Shown: positions 37,599 to 46,763, counted from the first letter of the stretch. The stretch is DNA of 64,000 nt from Micromonospora sp. C31 (GCF_018070575.1 NZ_JAGPXN010000001.1:186001-250000); one strand, 5' to 3'. Notes: generated from the letters alone by a model not told the origin. A program made the numbers and translations.

Positions 37599-40500
37599 TC
37601 AGGCGGCCGGGGCCTGGGCTGCGGCCGTCAGGGTGATCGTGGTTTCGGCGTGCGCGCCGTTGACCGCGACGGCCAGCTTGACCTGGGCGCCGGAGCGCAG
37701 GGCGGTGAGCTTGCCGGTGGTCGGGTCGAAGCGGGCCACGTGCCAGGGCCGCAACCCGAGGACCGAGCCGACGTGCACGTTCGGCGAGGCGGACCAGTCC
37801 GCGCTCACCGGCGCCGCCACCGGCACCGTACGCCCGCCGGGCTGGGTCACCGTGGCGGTGACCGGCGCCGGGGCGCCGACCGTGACGCTGGCCGGGGCGG
37901 CCAGCGCGAGCGCGTCGACGTGCGCGTGGAACTCGGCGGCAACCCAGCGCGGGCCCTCGACGAGGGGGTTGCGCCGGGCCCGCTCGGCCTCGGCCGGGCT
38001 CACCGGGTCCACCCCGAACTCCGTCCACCCGGTGAAGCCGCCCTGGTCGGCCGGGGCGGAGGGGCCCTTGCCCGCGTTGCCGTTGATCAGGTACGGCACC
38101 CCGTCGACCCGATCGGCGTGGAAGGTGCCGACGTGCCCGCCGACGAACGCGGCCCCCTTGCCGGTGCGGTGCTGGAAGTCGGCGAGCCACTGCTCCAGCA
38201 GCGCCGCCTCCTTCCGGTCGCCGAGCTGGCTGGCCTTGGCCGGGCTGGGATCGCGCGGCGGGTGGTGGTGCAGCACGACGACCGAGCCGACGCCCGCGTC
38301 ACCGGCCGCCGAGTCGAGCGCCTCGCGCAGCATCCGCACCTGGTCGAAGCCGCCGCCGCGCAGGGAGCCGGTAGCCGAGTTCAGCGTGACGAACCGGGTG
38401 CCCTTGTGCTCGAAGGTCCGCTCGGTGTCGCCGAAGGCGGCCCGGAAGTTGGCGATCGGGGCGCCCATGATCTCGTGGTTGCCGGGCACGTAGTGGTAAG
38501 GCACCTCGCCGCCGAGCTCCTCGTCCAGCAGCCGCTTGGCCAGCGCGAAGTCCGCCGGGTAGGCGGTGTCCACGAAGTCGCCGTTGATCACCAGGAAGTC
38601 CGGCTTCGCGGCCTTGACCTCGCGCAGCGTACGGCGGGCCTGGGCGACCAGGTCGCTGTCCGGGTTCGCCGCGACGAACTGCGCGTCGGACAGGACGGCG
38701 AAGCGCCAGGGCGCCCCGTCCACCGTGCCGTCGCGCAGCACCACCCGGTCGGTACGCGGCTTCTCCGCCGGCGCGTCGACCGTCGGCGGCACCTTCGCCA
38801 CCAGGTCGTCGATGACGACCTCGCTGCGGTACTGCGCGGCGGCGTTGGTCTCCGCCACGTAGAACCGGCGCACCCGCACCGGGTACTGCACGCCGGTGGG
38901 CACGGCGAACTCGACGTACTTCCAGCCCGTCCAGGTGATCAGCGGGCCGCGCAGCACGTGCTGGGTGTCCTGCGCGTCGTGCAGGTGCAGGCTGGGCCAC
39001 TCCCCCGTGCCGTTGCCGTGGATCCACATGCCGAACGCCTGCGGCTGGCCGGCCACCTCGATCCAGGCCGGCGGGTCCGCGTACGCGGCCCGGGTGCCGG
39101 TGGACTGGCTGAAGTCGTACGTCATCTTCAGGCCCGTGCCGGTGCGGCCCGGCGCGGGCGCGACGGCGCCGCTGGCCCGGGCCTGGCTGAACTTCCAGGC
39201 CGCCGCGTCGTCGAAGCCGGCCACCGGCACGTCGGTGAGCCCGACGGTTACCGGCAGGACGGTGCTGCTCCGGCCGACGTGGACGGTGACCAGTGCCGAG
39301 CCGGTGTCCCGCAGGGCGGTGACGGCGAGGTTGCCGTCGGCGGTGGGGGCGATCCTCAGCAGATCCTTGTCGTAGTCGAGTCGCAGGTCGGCCGGCTCGA
39401 TCGGGGCGGTGTTGCCCTCGGCGTCGTAGCCGACGACGCCGAACAGCGCGCTGCCCTGCGCGCCGGTCAGCCCGACGCGGTCCACCGTGGAGTCGATCCG
39501 GGCCAGCGGCCCGAGCACGGTCAGGTCGAGGGTGCCACGGGCCGAGCCCCGCGAGGCGGTGACCGTGGTACGCCCCGGCAGGCCGGCCCGGAAGCGGCCC
39601 TTGTCGTCGACGACGCCGTGCATCGCCGGGTTGGCCCGCCACGTCGGCGCGCCGGCCGCCGGGCCGTACGTCTCGTCGTGGCCGGCGGCGGTGAGCCGCC
39701 GGGTCAGGCCGGGGAAGACGCGGTCGGGCCGGCCGCCGCGCACCGGCGCGACGCCGGGGGCGGTGGTCGGGTCGCTGGCGGTCTCCAGCCAGTACCCGGT
39801 GAGCCGGCCGCTGCCCTCGGGCGCGTAGATGGCCAGGCCGTTGGGCACGGCACGCTCGGTGCCGTCGGAGGGGCTGTTCTCCACCTGCACGGCCGCGGCA
39901 CCCGGCTCCCGGGCGAGCAGGGTCGAGGAGCCGCCGCCGTCGAGGTTCAGCGCGTGGTGCGCGCCGAGCTCGGCCATCATGCGACCCATCTCGGTCTGGG
40001 TGACGCCGCGGCTGTCGACCTGCCGGCCGTCCACCGTCAGCATGATCATGCGTCGGCCGTCGGCGGAGAAGCCGACGGACGTACGCGGGGCCAGCGACGT
40101 GTCGGCGATGCTCTGCACCACCCCGTCGCGGACCAGCACGTTGCCGCCGCCGACCGCCGCGTGCAGGTTGCTGCCGTCGGCGGGCTTGGGCTGGTAGGCG
40201 ACCGTCACCGGATCGCCGGGGCGCAGCCCGGCGAGGGCGTCCGCGCCGGCGTCGCGGCCGAGCAGCACCGTGGTGCCGGCCGGGATCGCCCCGCTGCCGG
40301 CCGTGGTGCCGACGGTGGCGACGCGGCCGTCGACCACCGTGACCTCCGTCACGCGGGCGGCGCCGGCGACCGCACGTTGCCGGGTGTACGACCCCCAGAG
40401 GGAGGTGAACGCGCCGATCCCGTTCGCCTGGACCATGTTGTTGAACTGGGTCAACGCCACCGCTCCGGTGGGCAGCGTCGCGCTGCCGTCGAAGTTCACC

Positions 40501-41096
40501 TCGATGACCCGGCCGAGCCCCTCGGTGGTGATCGCGACGGCGTTGCGGTGCCCGTTGACCGCGGACTGGACCAGTTGGCCGTCGCGGACGCCGACGCCCT
40601 GCGCGGCGCCAGAGTTGTTGATGTCGAAGAAGTCACCGTTGACGGCGGCAACCGCCCGGGCCGCGTCGACGGCGCCCCGCAGTGGCTCGGTTCGGCTGAC
40701 CGCGCCGGAGTTGACGTAGTTCACGGTGAGGCCGCCGGTCAGGTCGGCGGTGAGCGCGTCCGCGCGCAGCCAGCCGTCGGCGTCGTACCGGTCGAAGGAG
40801 GTCAGGGCCAGACCCGGGGCGACCGGGCGGGTGGTCTTCGCGGTCTCCAGCCCGCCGGCCGGCTCCACGCCGGTCGGGGCGGCGGCGGCCGACGTGCTCG
40901 CGGCGGGATCGCCGGCGAGCGTCACGGAGCCGGTGGAGTACGAGGAGGCACGCGGCGCGTCCTCGGCCGCGGTGCCGGAGGGATCGGTGGCCGGGGCGGG
41001 CGCACCGGCGGTCGCCGGCACGGTGCCGGCCAGGGTGAGCAGCGGCGTCAGCAGCAGGACGCCTGCGAGCCGGGCGGATCGTCTGCGGGTACGCAT
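37599..41096 (-). CDS. secreted phosphodiester glycosidase / metallophosphoesterase fusion
   Basis: A 1165-residue exported protein. A twin-arginine-like or Sec signal (MRTRRRSARLAGVLLLTPLLTLAGTVPATA) is followed by a phosphodiester-glycosidase (NAGPA-type) domain at about 100-420 with AAVNGDFFDI, VGGGNVLVRDG and ALNLDGGGSSTLL. Ig/carbohydrate-binding-like modules follow to about 800, then a calcineurin-like phosphoesterase with SDAQF, INGDFVD (839-840), GNHE (872-875), LHHHPP and GGHVGTFH, and a final beta domain. It probably cleaves sugar-phosphodiester polymers such as teichoic acids outside the cell. Substrate inferred only. Confidence 0.88.
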   Translation of the reverse strand: MRTRRRSARLAGVLLLTPLLTLAGTVPATAGAPAPATDPSGTAAEDAPRASSYSTGSVTLAGDPAASTSAAAAPTGVEPAGGLETAKTTRPVAPGLALTSFDRYDADGWLRADALTADLTGGLTVNYVNSGAVSRTEPLRGAVDAARAVAAVNGDFFDINNSGAAQGVGVRDGQLVQSAVNGHRNAVAITTEGLGRVIEVNFDGSATLPTGAVALTQFNNMVQANGIGAFTSLWGSYTRQRAVAGAARVTEVTVVDGRVATVGTTAGSGAIPAGTTVLLGRDAGADALAGLRPGDPVTVAYQPKPADGSNLHAAVGGGNVLVRDGVVQSIADTSLAPRTSVGFSADGRRMIMLTVDGRQVDSRGVTQTEMGRMMAELGAHHALNLDGGGSSTLLAREPGAAAVQVENSPSDGTERAVPNGLAIYAPEGSGRLTGYWLETASDPTTAPGVAPVRGGRPDRVFPGLTRRLTAAGHDETYGPAAGAPTWRANPAMHGVVDDKGRFRAGLPGRTTVTASRGSARGTLDLTVLGPLARIDSTVDRVGLTGAQGSALFGVVGYDAEGNTAPIEPADLRLDYDKDLLRIAPTADGNLAVTALRDTGSALVTVHVGRSSTVLPVTVGLTDVPVAGFDDAAAWKFSQARASGAVAPAPGRTGTGLKMTYDFSQSTGTRAAYADPPAWIEVAGQPQAFGMWIHGNGTGEWPSLHLHDAQDTQHVLRGPLITWTGWKYVEFAVPTGVQYPVRVRRFYVAETNAAAQYRSEVVIDDLVAKVPPTVDAPAEKPRTDRVVLRDGTVDGAPWRFAVLSDAQFVAANPDSDLVAQARRTLREVKAAKPDFLVINGDFVDTAYPADFALAKRLLDEELGGEVPYHYVPGNHEIMGAPIANFRAAFGDTERTFEHKGTRFVTLNSATGSLRGGGFDQVRMLREALDSAAGDAGVGSVVVLHHHPPRDPSPAKASQLGDRKEAALLEQWLADFQHRTGKGAAFVGGHVGTFHADRVDGVPYLINGNAGKGPSAPADQGGFTGWTEFGVDPVSPAEAERARRNPLVEGPRWVAAEFHAHVDALALAAPASVTVGAPAPVTATVTQPGGRTVPVAAPVSADWSASPNVHVGSVLGLRPWHVARFDPTTGKLTALRSGAQVKLAVAVNGAHAETTITLTAAAQAPAA

Positions 41097-41396
41097 GGGC
41101 GACAGTCAACCGGACGGTGAATAGAAGTTTCAATACCTCCCGGCCAAACCGAAGGAAAACTCCGCCCGTCCGGTTGCCTCCGCCGCCACCCCTCCAACGC
41201 CACCGCCCCTTCAACGCCACCGCCCCTTCGCCGCCACCCGGCAACGCCGCCAGCCGCGACGCCGCCGGGAGCGGGTCCGCCCCGCGCACGTTGCGCCGGG
41301 CGCGCTGTCCTGCGCGGGCCCGCCGCCGCGCGCGGCCCCCGCACCCTCATCCAGTCACGGAGAGTGGGCGGTCCTGACTCTTCCCCATCCCTGCTC

Positions 41397-41477
41397 CGTC
41401 CCCTTTGCTCTGCAGCCATATCGGCACCACGCACGCACCGTAAGCGGTGCGCATATGGCTGCAGAGCAAAGGGGACG
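41397..41477. repeat. perfect 25-bp inverted repeat enclosing a second hairpin
   Basis: Arms at 41397-41421 and 41453-41477 are exact complements over all 25 bases (left arm begins CGTCCCCTTTGCTCTGCAG). The 31-nt loop holds a 7-bp hairpin, CGCACCG-TAAG-CGGTGCG, at 41434-41451. The arms are visibly less GC-rich than the surroundings. It resembles a MITE or REP-type palindrome more than a terminator. Confidence 0.9.
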
Positions 41478-41731
41478 TGGAGGATGGTGTGGCGGGATCG
41501 CACCGCCCGACGAAAGGCCTGGTCAGCGAGCATCGGCAAGGGCAGCTCAGGCAGAAGCCTCAACAGGGGCGCGGAACCCCTCACTCTGAGTGAGATCGTA
41601 GGCGCGACGGGGCTCGATGACCCAAAGTGACCGGCGCTGCTGGTACGTCGACCGTCCCCCCGGCCCGTGGGGGCGCCACCACAGATTCCGCGAGCGGCAC
41701 CTGCGCAAATGACATCACCAGGGCCAAGAAC

Positions 41732-41769
41732 GTGGGAAGGGCACGGCCGCGTGGCCGTGCCCTTCCCAC
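41732..41769 (-). terminator. intrinsic terminator of rho
   Basis: A perfect 17-bp stem GTGGGAAGGGCACGGCC and its complement with a 4-nt loop (GCGT), 18 nt behind the rho stop codon. Confidence 0.85.
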
Positions 41770-41787
41770 TCGCTCACCCGGAGAGGG

Positions 41788-43917
41788 TCACTCCCCCGGC
41801 GTCGACTTGGCGATCTGCATCAGGAACTCGATGTTGGTGCGGGTCTGCTTGAGCTTGTCGAGCAGCAGATCCAGCGCCGCCTGCGAGTCCAGCGAGTGCA
41901 GGACCTTCCGGAGCTTGTGGATGATGGCCAACTCCTCCGGCGCGAGCAGGATCTCCTCCTTGCGCGTACCGGACGGGTGGATGTCGATGGCCGGGAAGGT
42001 GCGCTTGTCGGCGATCTTCCGGTCCAGCTTCAGCTCCGCGTTGCCGGTGCCCTTGAACTCCTCGAAGATGACCGTGTCCGCCATGGACCCGGTCTCCACC
42101 AGCGCGGTGGCGAGGATGGTCAGCGAGCCGCCGTTCTCGATGTTGCGGGCCGCACCCAGGAAACGCTTCGGCGGGTAGAGCGCGGTGGAGTCGATACCAC
42201 CCGACATGATCCGGCCGCTGGCCGGCGCCGCCAGGTTGTACGACCGACCGAGGCGGGTCACCGAGTCGAGCAGCACGACCACATCGTGGCCGAGCTCGAC
42301 CAGACGCTTCGCCCGCTCGATCGCCAACTCGGCCACCGTGGTGTGGTCCTGCGGCGGACGGTCGAACGTCGCCGCGATGACCTCACCCTTCACCGACCGC
42401 TGCATGTCGGTGACCTCTTCGGGCCGCTCGTCCACCAGCACCACCATCAGGTGGCACTCCGGGTTGTTGTGCGTGATCGCGTTCGCGATGGCCTGGAGCA
42501 CCATCGTCTTGCCCGCCTTCGGCGGCGAGACGATCAGCGCCCGCTGGCCCTTGCCCAGCGGCATGACCAGGTCGATGACCCGGGTGGTGAGGATGTGCGG
42601 CTCGGTCTCCAGCCGCAGCCGCTCCTGCGGGTAGAGCGGGGTGAGCTTGTAGAACTCCGGCCGGCGCTTGGCCTCGTCCGGCTCCATCCCGTTGATGGTG
42701 TCCAGCCGCACCAGCGGGTTGTACTTGTCCCGCCGCTGCTCGCCGTCGCGCGACGCGCGCACCGCACCGGTGATGGCGTCACCGCGCCGCAGGCCGTACT
42801 TCTTGATCTGCGACATGGAGACGTAGACGTCGTTCGGGCCGGCCAGGTAGCCCGTGGTCCGTACGAAGGCGTAGTTGTCGAGCACGTCGATGATGCCGGC
42901 CACCGGGACGAGCACGTCGTCCTCGCCGACCTGCGGCTCGCGCCCGCCGTCACGCCCACCGTCGCGCCCGCCGTCGCGCCCGCCGTCGCCACCCTCGGCT
43001 CGGTCGCCGCGGCCACGGCGGCGGTCCCGGAACCGGCTGCGCCGGCCGCGCCGGCCGCCGCCCTCGTCGTCGTCGCCGTCGTTGTCACGCTCGACGCGCT
43101 GGCCCCGGTCACCGCGCTCGTTGCGGTCCCGGTCGCCCCGCTCTGCACGCTCGCCGCGGTCGCCCCGCTCGTTGCGGTCGCCCCGCTCGGCCCGGTCGCC
43201 CCGCTCGGCCCGCTCGTTGCGGTCACCGCGCTCGGCACGATCACCCCGCTCGGCACGATCACCCCGCTCGGCACGATCACCCCGCTCGGCACGATCACCC
43301 CGCTCGGCACGATCACCCCGCTCGGCACGATCACCCCGCTCGGCACGATCACCCCGCTCGGCACGATCACGGCCACGGGTTTCGCCCCGGTCGGCGCGCT
43401 CGCCGGGCTCGGCCTCCTCCGTCCGCGTCTCTGCGGGACGCTCCTCCGTCCGCGTCTCCGCGGGACGCTCCGCCGGGCGGGCCTCCGCGGCCCGGGCCTC
43501 GGAGGCGGCGGCCCGGCTGCGCCGGGTCCGGCCACGCGGCTCGGCCTCGACCGCCGCCGGCTCGGCCGGAGCCTGCTCCGCGGTACGCCGCTCGGCCGCC
43601 GGCCGCTCGGTGGTCTCGCGGACCTCGGCGTGGGCCTCCTCCCGGGCGGGAGCGGCAGCGGCAGCGGCCTCGGCCCGCGGTCGAGGGGTCCCGGCGGCGG
43701 CGCCGCCCTGCCGCTCGGAGATCGCGCTGATCAGCTCGCCCTTGCGCATGCGGGCCGTGCCCGAGATGCCGAGCGAGGCGGCCAGGCTCTGCAGCTCCGG
43801 CAGCAGCATCGCCGACAGGCCGGTGCCGCTACGCCGACGACGGGCGGGGGCGGCGGCGGTGGTGGCATCGCCAGCGACGTTGGAAACATCCGACGTCACG
43901 TCGGTGGTGTCGCTCAA
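41788..43917 (-). CDS. rho: transcription termination factor Rho with long RAERGD repeat insert
   Basis: A 709-residue hexameric RNA helicase. I start at TTG 43915-43917 (LSDTTDVTSDV), with a GGAAGGAA ribosome-binding site just upstream. Order: N-terminal SAP-like segment (LPELQSLAASLGISGTARMRKGELISAI), a charged low-complexity region of about 250 residues dominated by RAERGD hexads, the RNA-binding domain (IIDVLDNYAFVRTTGYLAGP), and the ATPase with PPKAGKT (Lys470) and LLDSVTRLGRSYN. Actinobacterial Rho often has an Arg-rich insert; this one is long and exceptionally regular. Confidence 0.96.
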   Translation of the reverse strand: MSDTTDVTSDVSNVAGDATTAAAPARRRRSGTGLSAMLLPELQSLAASLGISGTARMRKGELISAISERQGGAAAGTPRPRAEAAAAAAPAREEAHAEVRETTERPAAERRTAEQAPAEPAAVEAEPRGRTRRSRAAASEARAAEARPAERPAETRTEERPAETRTEEAEPGERADRGETRGRDRAERGDRAERGDRAERGDRAERGDRAERGDRAERGDRAERGDRAERGDRNERAERGDRAERGDRNERGDRGERAERGDRDRNERGDRGQRVERDNDGDDDEGGGRRGRRSRFRDRRRGRGDRAEGGDGGRDGGRDGGRDGGREPQVGEDDVLVPVAGIIDVLDNYAFVRTTGYLAGPNDVYVSMSQIKKYGLRRGDAITGAVRASRDGEQRRDKYNPLVRLDTINGMEPDEAKRRPEFYKLTPLYPQERLRLETEPHILTTRVIDLVMPLGKGQRALIVSPPKAGKTMVLQAIANAITHNNPECHLMVVLVDERPEEVTDMQRSVKGEVIAATFDRPPQDHTTVAELAIERAKRLVELGHDVVVLLDSVTRLGRSYNLAAPASGRIMSGGIDSTALYPPKRFLGAARNIENGGSLTILATALVETGSMADTVIFEEFKGTGNAELKLDRKIADKRTFPAIDIHPSGTRKEEILLAPEELAIIHKLRKVLHSLDSQAALDLLLDKLKQTRTNIEFLMQIAKSTPGE
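43231..43370. repeat. 18-bp perfect tandem repeat inside rho
   Basis: Seven identical copies of CTCGGCACGATCACCCCG run from 43231 to 43356, followed by 14 bases of an eighth. Each encodes one RAERGD hexad on the minus strand. Less perfect copies extend toward 43100. Confidence 0.95.
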
Positions 43918-44214
43918 TGGATTCCTTCCCTCGATAGGCCGGGACTGCCCGGAGTCGACAAACAAGGTGGCCGGGCGGCCTCGGTGCACCCGCCTCGCAA
44001 GGACGCGTCGCGGGAGTCTGTGACACAGCAGCCGGTCGGTTTCCGAACTCACCAAACGTCGGTGAGCAGGTCTCGCCGTCTGCGGCGACCCGTGAAGACT
44101 GCGGTGCGGCGTGGGCCTAGGCAGGGGTGACGGGCTGACCGCCGAGAGCTTCGGGGGTGCGCCGACCCGCAGAGAGATCGCATGCTTCGCGGCTGTGCTA
44201 GGTCTAGAGCGTAA
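43918..44214 (-). other. long rho leader, about 300 bp without a gene
   Basis: Spacer between thrB and rho. The thrB-proximal end is A/T-richer and carries TTGATT and TAGACC/TAGCAC on the minus strand, which could be a promoter overlapping the thrB stop. If used, rho has a leader near 270 nt, which would suit autoregulation by early termination. No ORF is credible. Confidence 0.4.
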
Positions 44215-45159
44215 TCAACTCTTCCGACCTGCGGCAACAGGGTCCCGCTCTGCGTGTCCAAGTCTACCCCGGGCAACCTGTGCTCCGCGCCCGTCTGGAT
44301 CCAACCGCCAGACCTGCCAGCCTGTTCCCGGGTCGAAGCCCTCGGGTGGGCCGGTCAGGGCCAGCACCGTCGGGCCCGCACCGCTGACCACAGCGGCCAC
44401 ACCGGCCTCACGCAGCGCTTCCACCAGGGCGGCGGTGCCCGGCATGCCGTCGGCGCGGTAGCCCTGGTGCAGTCGGTCGACCGTGGCCGGCAGCAGCAGG
44501 CCCGGGTCGGCGGTCAGCGCGTGCACCAGCAGCGCGGCACGGCCGGCGTTGAGCGCCGCGTCGACGTGGGGCACGGTGGCGGGCAGCGCCGCCCGCGCGG
44601 TCGCCGTCAGACCGCGCTCGGCCGGCACGAAGACCGTCGGCCGTACGCCGTCGGCGACCGGCAACGACACCGCCCGGGCGCCCGACGGCTCCGTCCAGGC
44701 CAGGGTGAAACCCCCGAGCAGGCACGGCGCCACGTTGTCCGGATGGCCCTCGATCCCGGCGGCGAGGCGCAGCGCGGCGGCGGCGTCGAGGCACGCCTCG
44801 CCGTCGGTGACCAGCGCCCGGGCCAGCAGCACGCCGGCGACGATCGCCGCGGACGAGGAGCCCAACCCACGTGCCTGCGGGATCCGGTTGACGCACTCCA
44901 CAGCCAGCCCGGGCGGCTGCCCGCCGAGCACGTCGAACGCCGCCCGCATGGCGCGGACGACCAGGTGCCGGTCGTCGGCCGGCAACTCCCCGGCGCCCTG
45001 CCCGGTCACGGCCACCGTGACGCCCCCCGCCGTCACCTCGGCGGCCACGTCGTCGTGCAGCGCCAGGGCGAGCCCCAGCGCGTCGAACCCCGGCCCCAGG
45101 TTGGCGCTGGTGGCGGGGACCCGGACCCGGACCGGGCCGGAGGTGAAGTTCGTCGACAC
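44215..45159 (-). CDS. thrB: homoserine kinase
   Basis: A 314-residue GHMP-family kinase that phosphorylates homoserine in threonine synthesis. It starts at GTG 45157-45159 (VSTNFTSGPVRVRVPATSANLGPGFD). ATP-binding motif PQARGLGSSSAAIVAG, EGHPDNVAPCLLGG and the C-terminal VSGAGPTVLAL are present. TACCAT lies 6 nt before the GTG, so the mRNA is probably leaderless. The gene is separated from hom-thrC by 5 kb of transporter genes. Confidence 0.95.
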   Translation of the reverse strand: MSTNFTSGPVRVRVPATSANLGPGFDALGLALALHDDVAAEVTAGGVTVAVTGQGAGELPADDRHLVVRAMRAAFDVLGGQPPGLAVECVNRIPQARGLGSSSAAIVAGVLLARALVTDGEACLDAAAALRLAAGIEGHPDNVAPCLLGGFTLAWTEPSGARAVSLPVADGVRPTVFVPAERGLTATARAALPATVPHVDAALNAGRAALLVHALTADPGLLLPATVDRLHQGYRADGMPGTAALVEALREAGVAAVVSGAGPTVLALTGPPEGFDPGTGWQVWRLDPDGRGAQVARGRLGHAERDPVAAGRKS

Positions 45160-45165
45160 GGGCTC

Positions 45166-45171
45166 ATGGTA
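45166..45171 (-). promoter_or_regulatory. -10 box of a leaderless promoter (thrB)
   Basis: Minus-strand TACCAT with a 6-nt gap to the GTG start and no ribosome-binding site. It shows that thrB is transcribed independently of thrC. Confidence 0.6.
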
Positions 45172-45265
45172 GGGCTGCACACCGACGAAGCGGATCGCCG
45201 CCCGCCGGCTGGGACAGGACCGGACAACCGCCTCCGCCGGCCGGTGGCGGTCCCGCCGGCCCCGG

Positions 45266-45433
45266 ATGCTGGCGCTGGCGTACCCGCTCGGGGTTGCCCT
45301 GCTGCTCGCGGCGGTGCTGGCCGGGCGGCGGGCGGGCGACGTGCAGGCCGGCCCGTTCGGCGACGGATCGCTCATCGGCGGCGGCCGGTCCCGGCCGGAC
45401 TCGCCGACGGGCGTCGGGACGGACCGGCCCTGA
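45266..45433 (+). CDS. possible small membrane protein (55 residues)
   Basis: A short frame, divergent from thrB, encodes one hydrophobic helix at the very start (LALAYPLGVALLLAAVLAG) and a polar tail (GDVQAGPFGDGSLIGGG). The codons follow the local G/C third-position bias. There is no ribosome-binding site. No family recognised. Confidence 0.3.
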   Translation: MLALAYPLGVALLLAAVLAGRRAGDVQAGPFGDGSLIGGGRSRPDSPTGVGTDRP

Positions 45434-45446
45434 CCGCCGGGCGGGG

Positions 45447-45540
45447 CTGCGGGGCGGCGCTCGGGCCAGCCCCGGGGGCGGGTCAGCGGGCGGCGCCCGG
45501 GCCAGCCCCGGGGGCGGGTCAGCGGGCGGCGCTCGGGACC
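45447..45540. repeat. 36-bp tandem repeat at the end of the MFS gene
   Basis: Two 36-bp units (45447-45482 and 45483-45518) and a partial third reaching into the MFS gene from 45519. The second unit begins TCAGCGGGCGGCG, which in the third copy is the stop codon and last codons of the transporter. The first unit has diverged at its first five bases. It parallels the prfA array at 35630. Confidence 0.75.
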
Positions 45541-46763
45541 GGCTGCCCGGCCGGGTCCGTGAGCGAGAGCCGGCGGGTGGCGATCCGCCAGCCGATCGCA
45601 TAGACCACCGTGACCAGGCCGCAGCTGGCCAGCACCACCCGCTCGTCCACGGTGTCCACCACGGCGGCGACCGCGAGTTGGCTGACCGAGACGGCGAGGG
45701 TCGCGAGCATCATGTCGGTGGCGAAGACGCGGCCCCGCAGCCGGTCCGGCACCTCGCCCTGGAGGGCGAAGTTCGACATCACCCAGTTGCTGCCGCCCGC
45801 GAAGTGGGCGACGAAGACCAGGGCCAGCACCAGCGGAAACCAGCCCACGACCGAGGTGCCGAGGTAGGCCAGGCCGTAGAGGGACATGGACAGCGCCAGC
45901 CCGGGCAGCAGCCAGGCCCGTCTGGTCAGCACCCGGCGCATCAGGATCGGCCCGACGAGTGCCCCCGCGCCACGCACCGCGAAGAGCAGCCCGGTGCCGA
46001 TGGGGCCCACGCCGTACACCGCCGCGAGCAGGGGGAACACCGTCAGCACGCCGTTGCCGAGGCCGACCGCCGACTTCACGGTGACCAGTGCCAGCACCCT
46101 CGGCCGGTGCCCGATGTAGCCCAGCGCCTCACGGATCGCGGGCCAGGTCCGCTGCACCGGCAGCTCCGCGTCGCGGGGCACCTGCAACGGCCGGCGGATC
46201 AGCGTGGCCAGGCCCGCGGCGACCACCAGGCCCACGGCCGCCACCCAGAAGCAGGCGTACGGGCCGACGACGGCGCTGAGCACGCCACCCAGGGAGGCGC
46301 CGACGACGGTCATGGTGCCCCAGGCCGAACCCGCGACGGCGTTGCCGGCGGCCAGCTCGTCGGGGTCGAGCACGTTGGGCAGGGCCGCCTGGGCCGCCGG
46401 CGAGTAGAACGCCTTGGCGACCGCCACCACCCCGATCCCGACCATCGCCAACCAGGCGGTTCCGGCGCTGCGCACCCCGAGCAGCAGCAGTACGCCGAGC
46501 AGCGCCGCGACGTTCGAAATGATCATGATCTTGCGACGGTCGAACCGGTCGGCGATCGTGCCCGTGTACGGCAGCAGCAACGCCACGATCCCGGTGTCGA
46601 CGGCCAGCACCAGCGCGCCCCACACGCCGCTGCCGGTCAGGTTCGGCAGCAGCACCAGCAGCGGCACCATGACGAACCAGTCGGCGCCGAAGACCACCAG
46701 CTCCGCGAGGAAGAGATTGCGGAAGTTCCGGTTGCGGGTCAGGACCGAGACGGTGGACGGCAC
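45519..46763 (-). CDS. MFS transporter (EntS-like multidrug/siderophore exporter family)
   Basis: A 414-residue transporter with about 12 hydrophobic segments in two halves. The loop GTIADRFDRRKIMII between helices 2 and 3 is the MFS motif A. NRNFRNLFLAELVVFGADW at the N-terminus and GGSNWVMSNFALQGEVPDRLRGRVFATD in the second half match the MFS_3/EntS branch. The substrate is unknown. The last codons lie in a tandem repeat. It is downstream of the RND gene on the same strand, with a terminator between. Confidence 0.9.
   Translation of the reverse strand: MPSTVSVLTRNRNFRNLFLAELVVFGADWFVMVPLLVLLPNLTGSGVWGALVLAVDTGIVALLLPYTGTIADRFDRRKIMIISNVAALLGVLLLLGVRSAGTAWLAMVGIGVVAVAKAFYSPAAQAALPNVLDPDELAAGNAVAGSAWGTMTVVGASLGGVLSAVVGPYACFWVAAVGLVVAAGLATLIRRPLQVPRDAELPVQRTWPAIREALGYIGHRPRVLALVTVKSAVGLGNGVLTVFPLLAAVYGVGPIGTGLLFAVRGAGALVGPILMRRVLTRRAWLLPGLALSMSLYGLAYLGTSVVGWFPLVLALVFVAHFAGGSNWVMSNFALQGEVPDRLRGRVFATDMMLATLAVSVSQLAVAAVVDTVDERVVLASCGLVTVVYAIGWRIATRRLSLTDPAGQPVPSAAR

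Larger units (their letters stand above)
41097..41787. other. 690-bp intergenic region with a cruciform and the rho terminator
   Basis: It holds an A/T-richer promoter stretch near 41105-41160 for the phosphodiesterase gene, a Pro/Ala-biased stretch with no credible ORF, a perfect 25-bp inverted repeat at 41397-41477, and the rho terminator at 41732-41769. An ORF at 41485-41630 ends in a peptide resembling a helix-turn-helix fragment (PLTLSEIVGATGLD), but it has no start signal or partner. Confidence 0.6.

Noticed and set aside
41364..41630. An 88-codon ORF running through the cruciform
   Set aside because: It reads through a perfect inverted repeat and has no start signal. Only the last part looks vaguely protein-like.
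43231..43370. Regular repeats that could suggest a CRISPR array
   Set aside because: The 18-bp units are contiguous, have no spacers and encode RAERGD hexads in frame within rho.
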